From: Strigamia acuminata
Lineage: Eukaryota > Arthropoda > Chilopoda > Geophilomorpha > Linotaeniidae
Length of the DNA: 60,000 nt
Direction of reading: 5' to 3'
Assembly (NCBI GenBank): GCA_949358305.1
Contig: OX442314.1
Coordinates: 21,509,060 to 21,569,059, forward strand
The notes below the pieces were generated by a model. It worked only from the letters and a program-made list of their open reading frames with translations. It did no database searches and had not been told where the DNA came from. How positions within the stretch are numbered: the stretch's first letter is position 1; each line of letters starts with the position of its first letter. Below are positions 57,401 to 60,000 of this stretch, piece by piece. Both the position numbers and the translations under genes were made by a program.

Positions 57401-58098
57401 TATCTCTATCATAGATAAATATTCCTATTTTCATTCACATGCTCAATAAAAATACATACTTTAAAAGTAATATACCAATTACTAACTGACACCAGATAAG
57501 TTACTCTATTCTTCCAAAACAACACTAGAAAATATTTAATTTTACTTACATTTATTCAGACGTGTCGTTTCAGCCATTATCGTCACAGAAAATGGATTAT
57601 ATCTGCCGGTGTAACTAGTCTACTTCCGGATCCAATTTGGTATACCGGTAGTTTAAGTTCTGTACCACAGTAAATTCAAACGTATATTTTCAATATTTTC
57701 TTCCTTTTTTTTCGCAACCATCGTTCCAATTGCTATAAATAAAAAAAAGAAATAAAGCTATTTTTCCCACTGATGACTGATAAAAATACTCACAAAATGT
57801 ACGTTGCATCAAGCTTGGACGAACACAAGAGCCTTGGACACGTGCGCTCACCGTCAAGAAACCATCACCATGTTGTGTCAAATCGTCATATTTGCGAAGT
57901 TGTTGCCCGCCACACAGTGGCAAATTTACGAAGTTGATGGTAACATCTGCTTTGCCCCTTGATGATTGAGAAATTTCTTTTGAACATTATTTTTCTTCAC
58001 ATTTTCCCATTTTTAGACGCTGCTTTCCTCTTCATTCAACTTTTCACAGCTGTTTTTTCCATTTAATATCGTGCCAGCAAACGCAAAAGTACTGCGCA
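57401..58098. other. Spacer between FAR copy 2 and secreted peptide gene
   Basis: No gene supported. A minus-strand frame at 57923-57690 and a short arginine-rich frame from 57987 were considered and set aside. The right end holds the promoter of the peptide gene. Confidence 0.4.
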
Positions 58099-58432
58099 AT
58101 GAAACTCTTAATATTGATTCTAGTTCTTAGTATGGTAGCATGGTCGTCAGTTTTAGGATTTTGTAAGAATTTATTTTCTTTCATATTTGGATGAGATAAC
58201 TGACATTTTTACTTTGACATTTTTAGTACCATTTTGTGGTAAAAATTCGTATTGTTTTCCATTTTTGCCTGGAAACTGTGACAATATAACTAAAACTACT
58301 AAAAAACAGCACACATGTCAATTACATAAATTTTTTTCGTCTTGCTGTCAACGTAAGTGATACAATCTTAGTGACAATAGTTTTCTGTGCTAATGTATAA
58401 ATTTTATTTCAGCCGTCCTGAAAGCAATCTAG
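58099..58432 (+). CDS. Small cysteine-rich secreted peptide (69 aa)
   Basis: Three exons (58099-58162, 58227-58352, 58413-58432) join in frame; each is too short to stand out as a long open frame. The first exon encodes a clear signal peptide (MKLLILILVLSMVAWSSVLG). The mature part of about 49 residues has six cysteines spaced C-x6-C-x7-C-x14-C-x8-CC. It contains an N-glycosylation sequon (NIT) and ends VLKAI. Donors are gtaaga and gtaagt; acceptors are tttttag and atttcag. Poly(A) signals at 58536 and 58555. Three disulfides are possible. The family is not recognised; antimicrobial, neuropeptide-like or other secreted roles are all open. Confidence 0.72.
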
Positions 58433-58651
58433 TCAAAGATCTTCAGTTTGGGGCCGGAAATGATAAACTTATAAATTCTAAATTTAAAAAAAAAGGAAAT
58501 TTAAAGTGGAATCTTTCTTGTCAATCCTATCAAATAATAAAAGATTGAAATATAAATAAAATATACGTTTCTGTTTTTTTTCTTTATTTGTAACTTCATA
58601 ATTCCTCACTTACGCAAATTGTTACGAGGTGGCGATAGCAACTAAAACAAA

Positions 58652-60000
<1,349 letters not shown>

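Noticed and set aside
57690-57987. Minus-strand frames with a mitochondrial-like arginine-rich start (57987) and a possible terminal exon near 57730
   Set aside because: Frames do not join cleanly through convincing splice sites, and no family was recognised.

Overview
This is a eukaryotic (invertebrate animal) window, about one third G+C, with many short GT-AG introns (about 50-400 bp) and closely spaced genes. Tandem CYP2-clan P450s, tandem fatty acyl-CoA reductases and small non-autonomous DNA transposons fit an arthropod or a related invertebrate. A SHIPPO-repeat (ODF3/CIMAP-type) gene implies cilia or flagellated sperm. I cannot name the species from the sequence. No rRNA, tRNA, CRISPR array or prokaryotic operon was seen.

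Layout. (1) 1-14,594 (+): the 3' part of a very large ODF3/SHIPPO-like gene. 33 exons are visible, and exons 2-30 are each exactly 108 bp with phase 1-1 boundaries. Three exon types (A, A', B) are arranged in higher-order blocks, and the introns are loaded with terminal-inverted-repeat (TIR) elements. (2) 14.9-20.2 kb: non-coding DNA with two X-box-like palindromes and four perfect CRE palindromes. (3) 20,246-23,043 (+): a complete synaptotagmin. (4) 25,658-27,475 (-): a nine-exon seven-transmembrane protein of unrecognised family. (5) 28,254-31,886 (-): the mRNA-decay factor PAT1 (PATL1). (6) 32,373-32,588 (+): a small unrecognised protein. (7) 33.2-49.2 kb (-): five consecutive, apparently intact P450 genes sharing one exon plan; a gag-only copia element sits in intron 1 of the first. 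(8) 50.1-57.3 kb (+): two tandem fatty acyl-CoA reductases separated by a decayed gypsy-type retroelement. (9) 58,099-58,432 (+): a small cysteine-rich secreted peptide gene. (10) 58,652-60,000 (+): the 5' part of PRMT3, running off the window.

How the genes relate. The P450s and the reductases are two lineage-expanded lipid/xenobiotic families next to each other. The P450s are predicted ER mono-oxygenases and the reductases make fatty alcohols; a shared pathway is only a guess. Synaptotagmin, PATL1 and PRMT3 are conserved single-copy cell-biology genes. The most unusual content is the SHIPPO exon array: repeat exons that can be skipped without changing frame, one with a destroyed splice acceptor, one that looks degenerate, and repeated blocks that include their introns.

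Exon boundaries were read by eye from GT-AG sites and frame continuity. Each listed coding chain closes in frame, but none has been tested against transcripts or databases.
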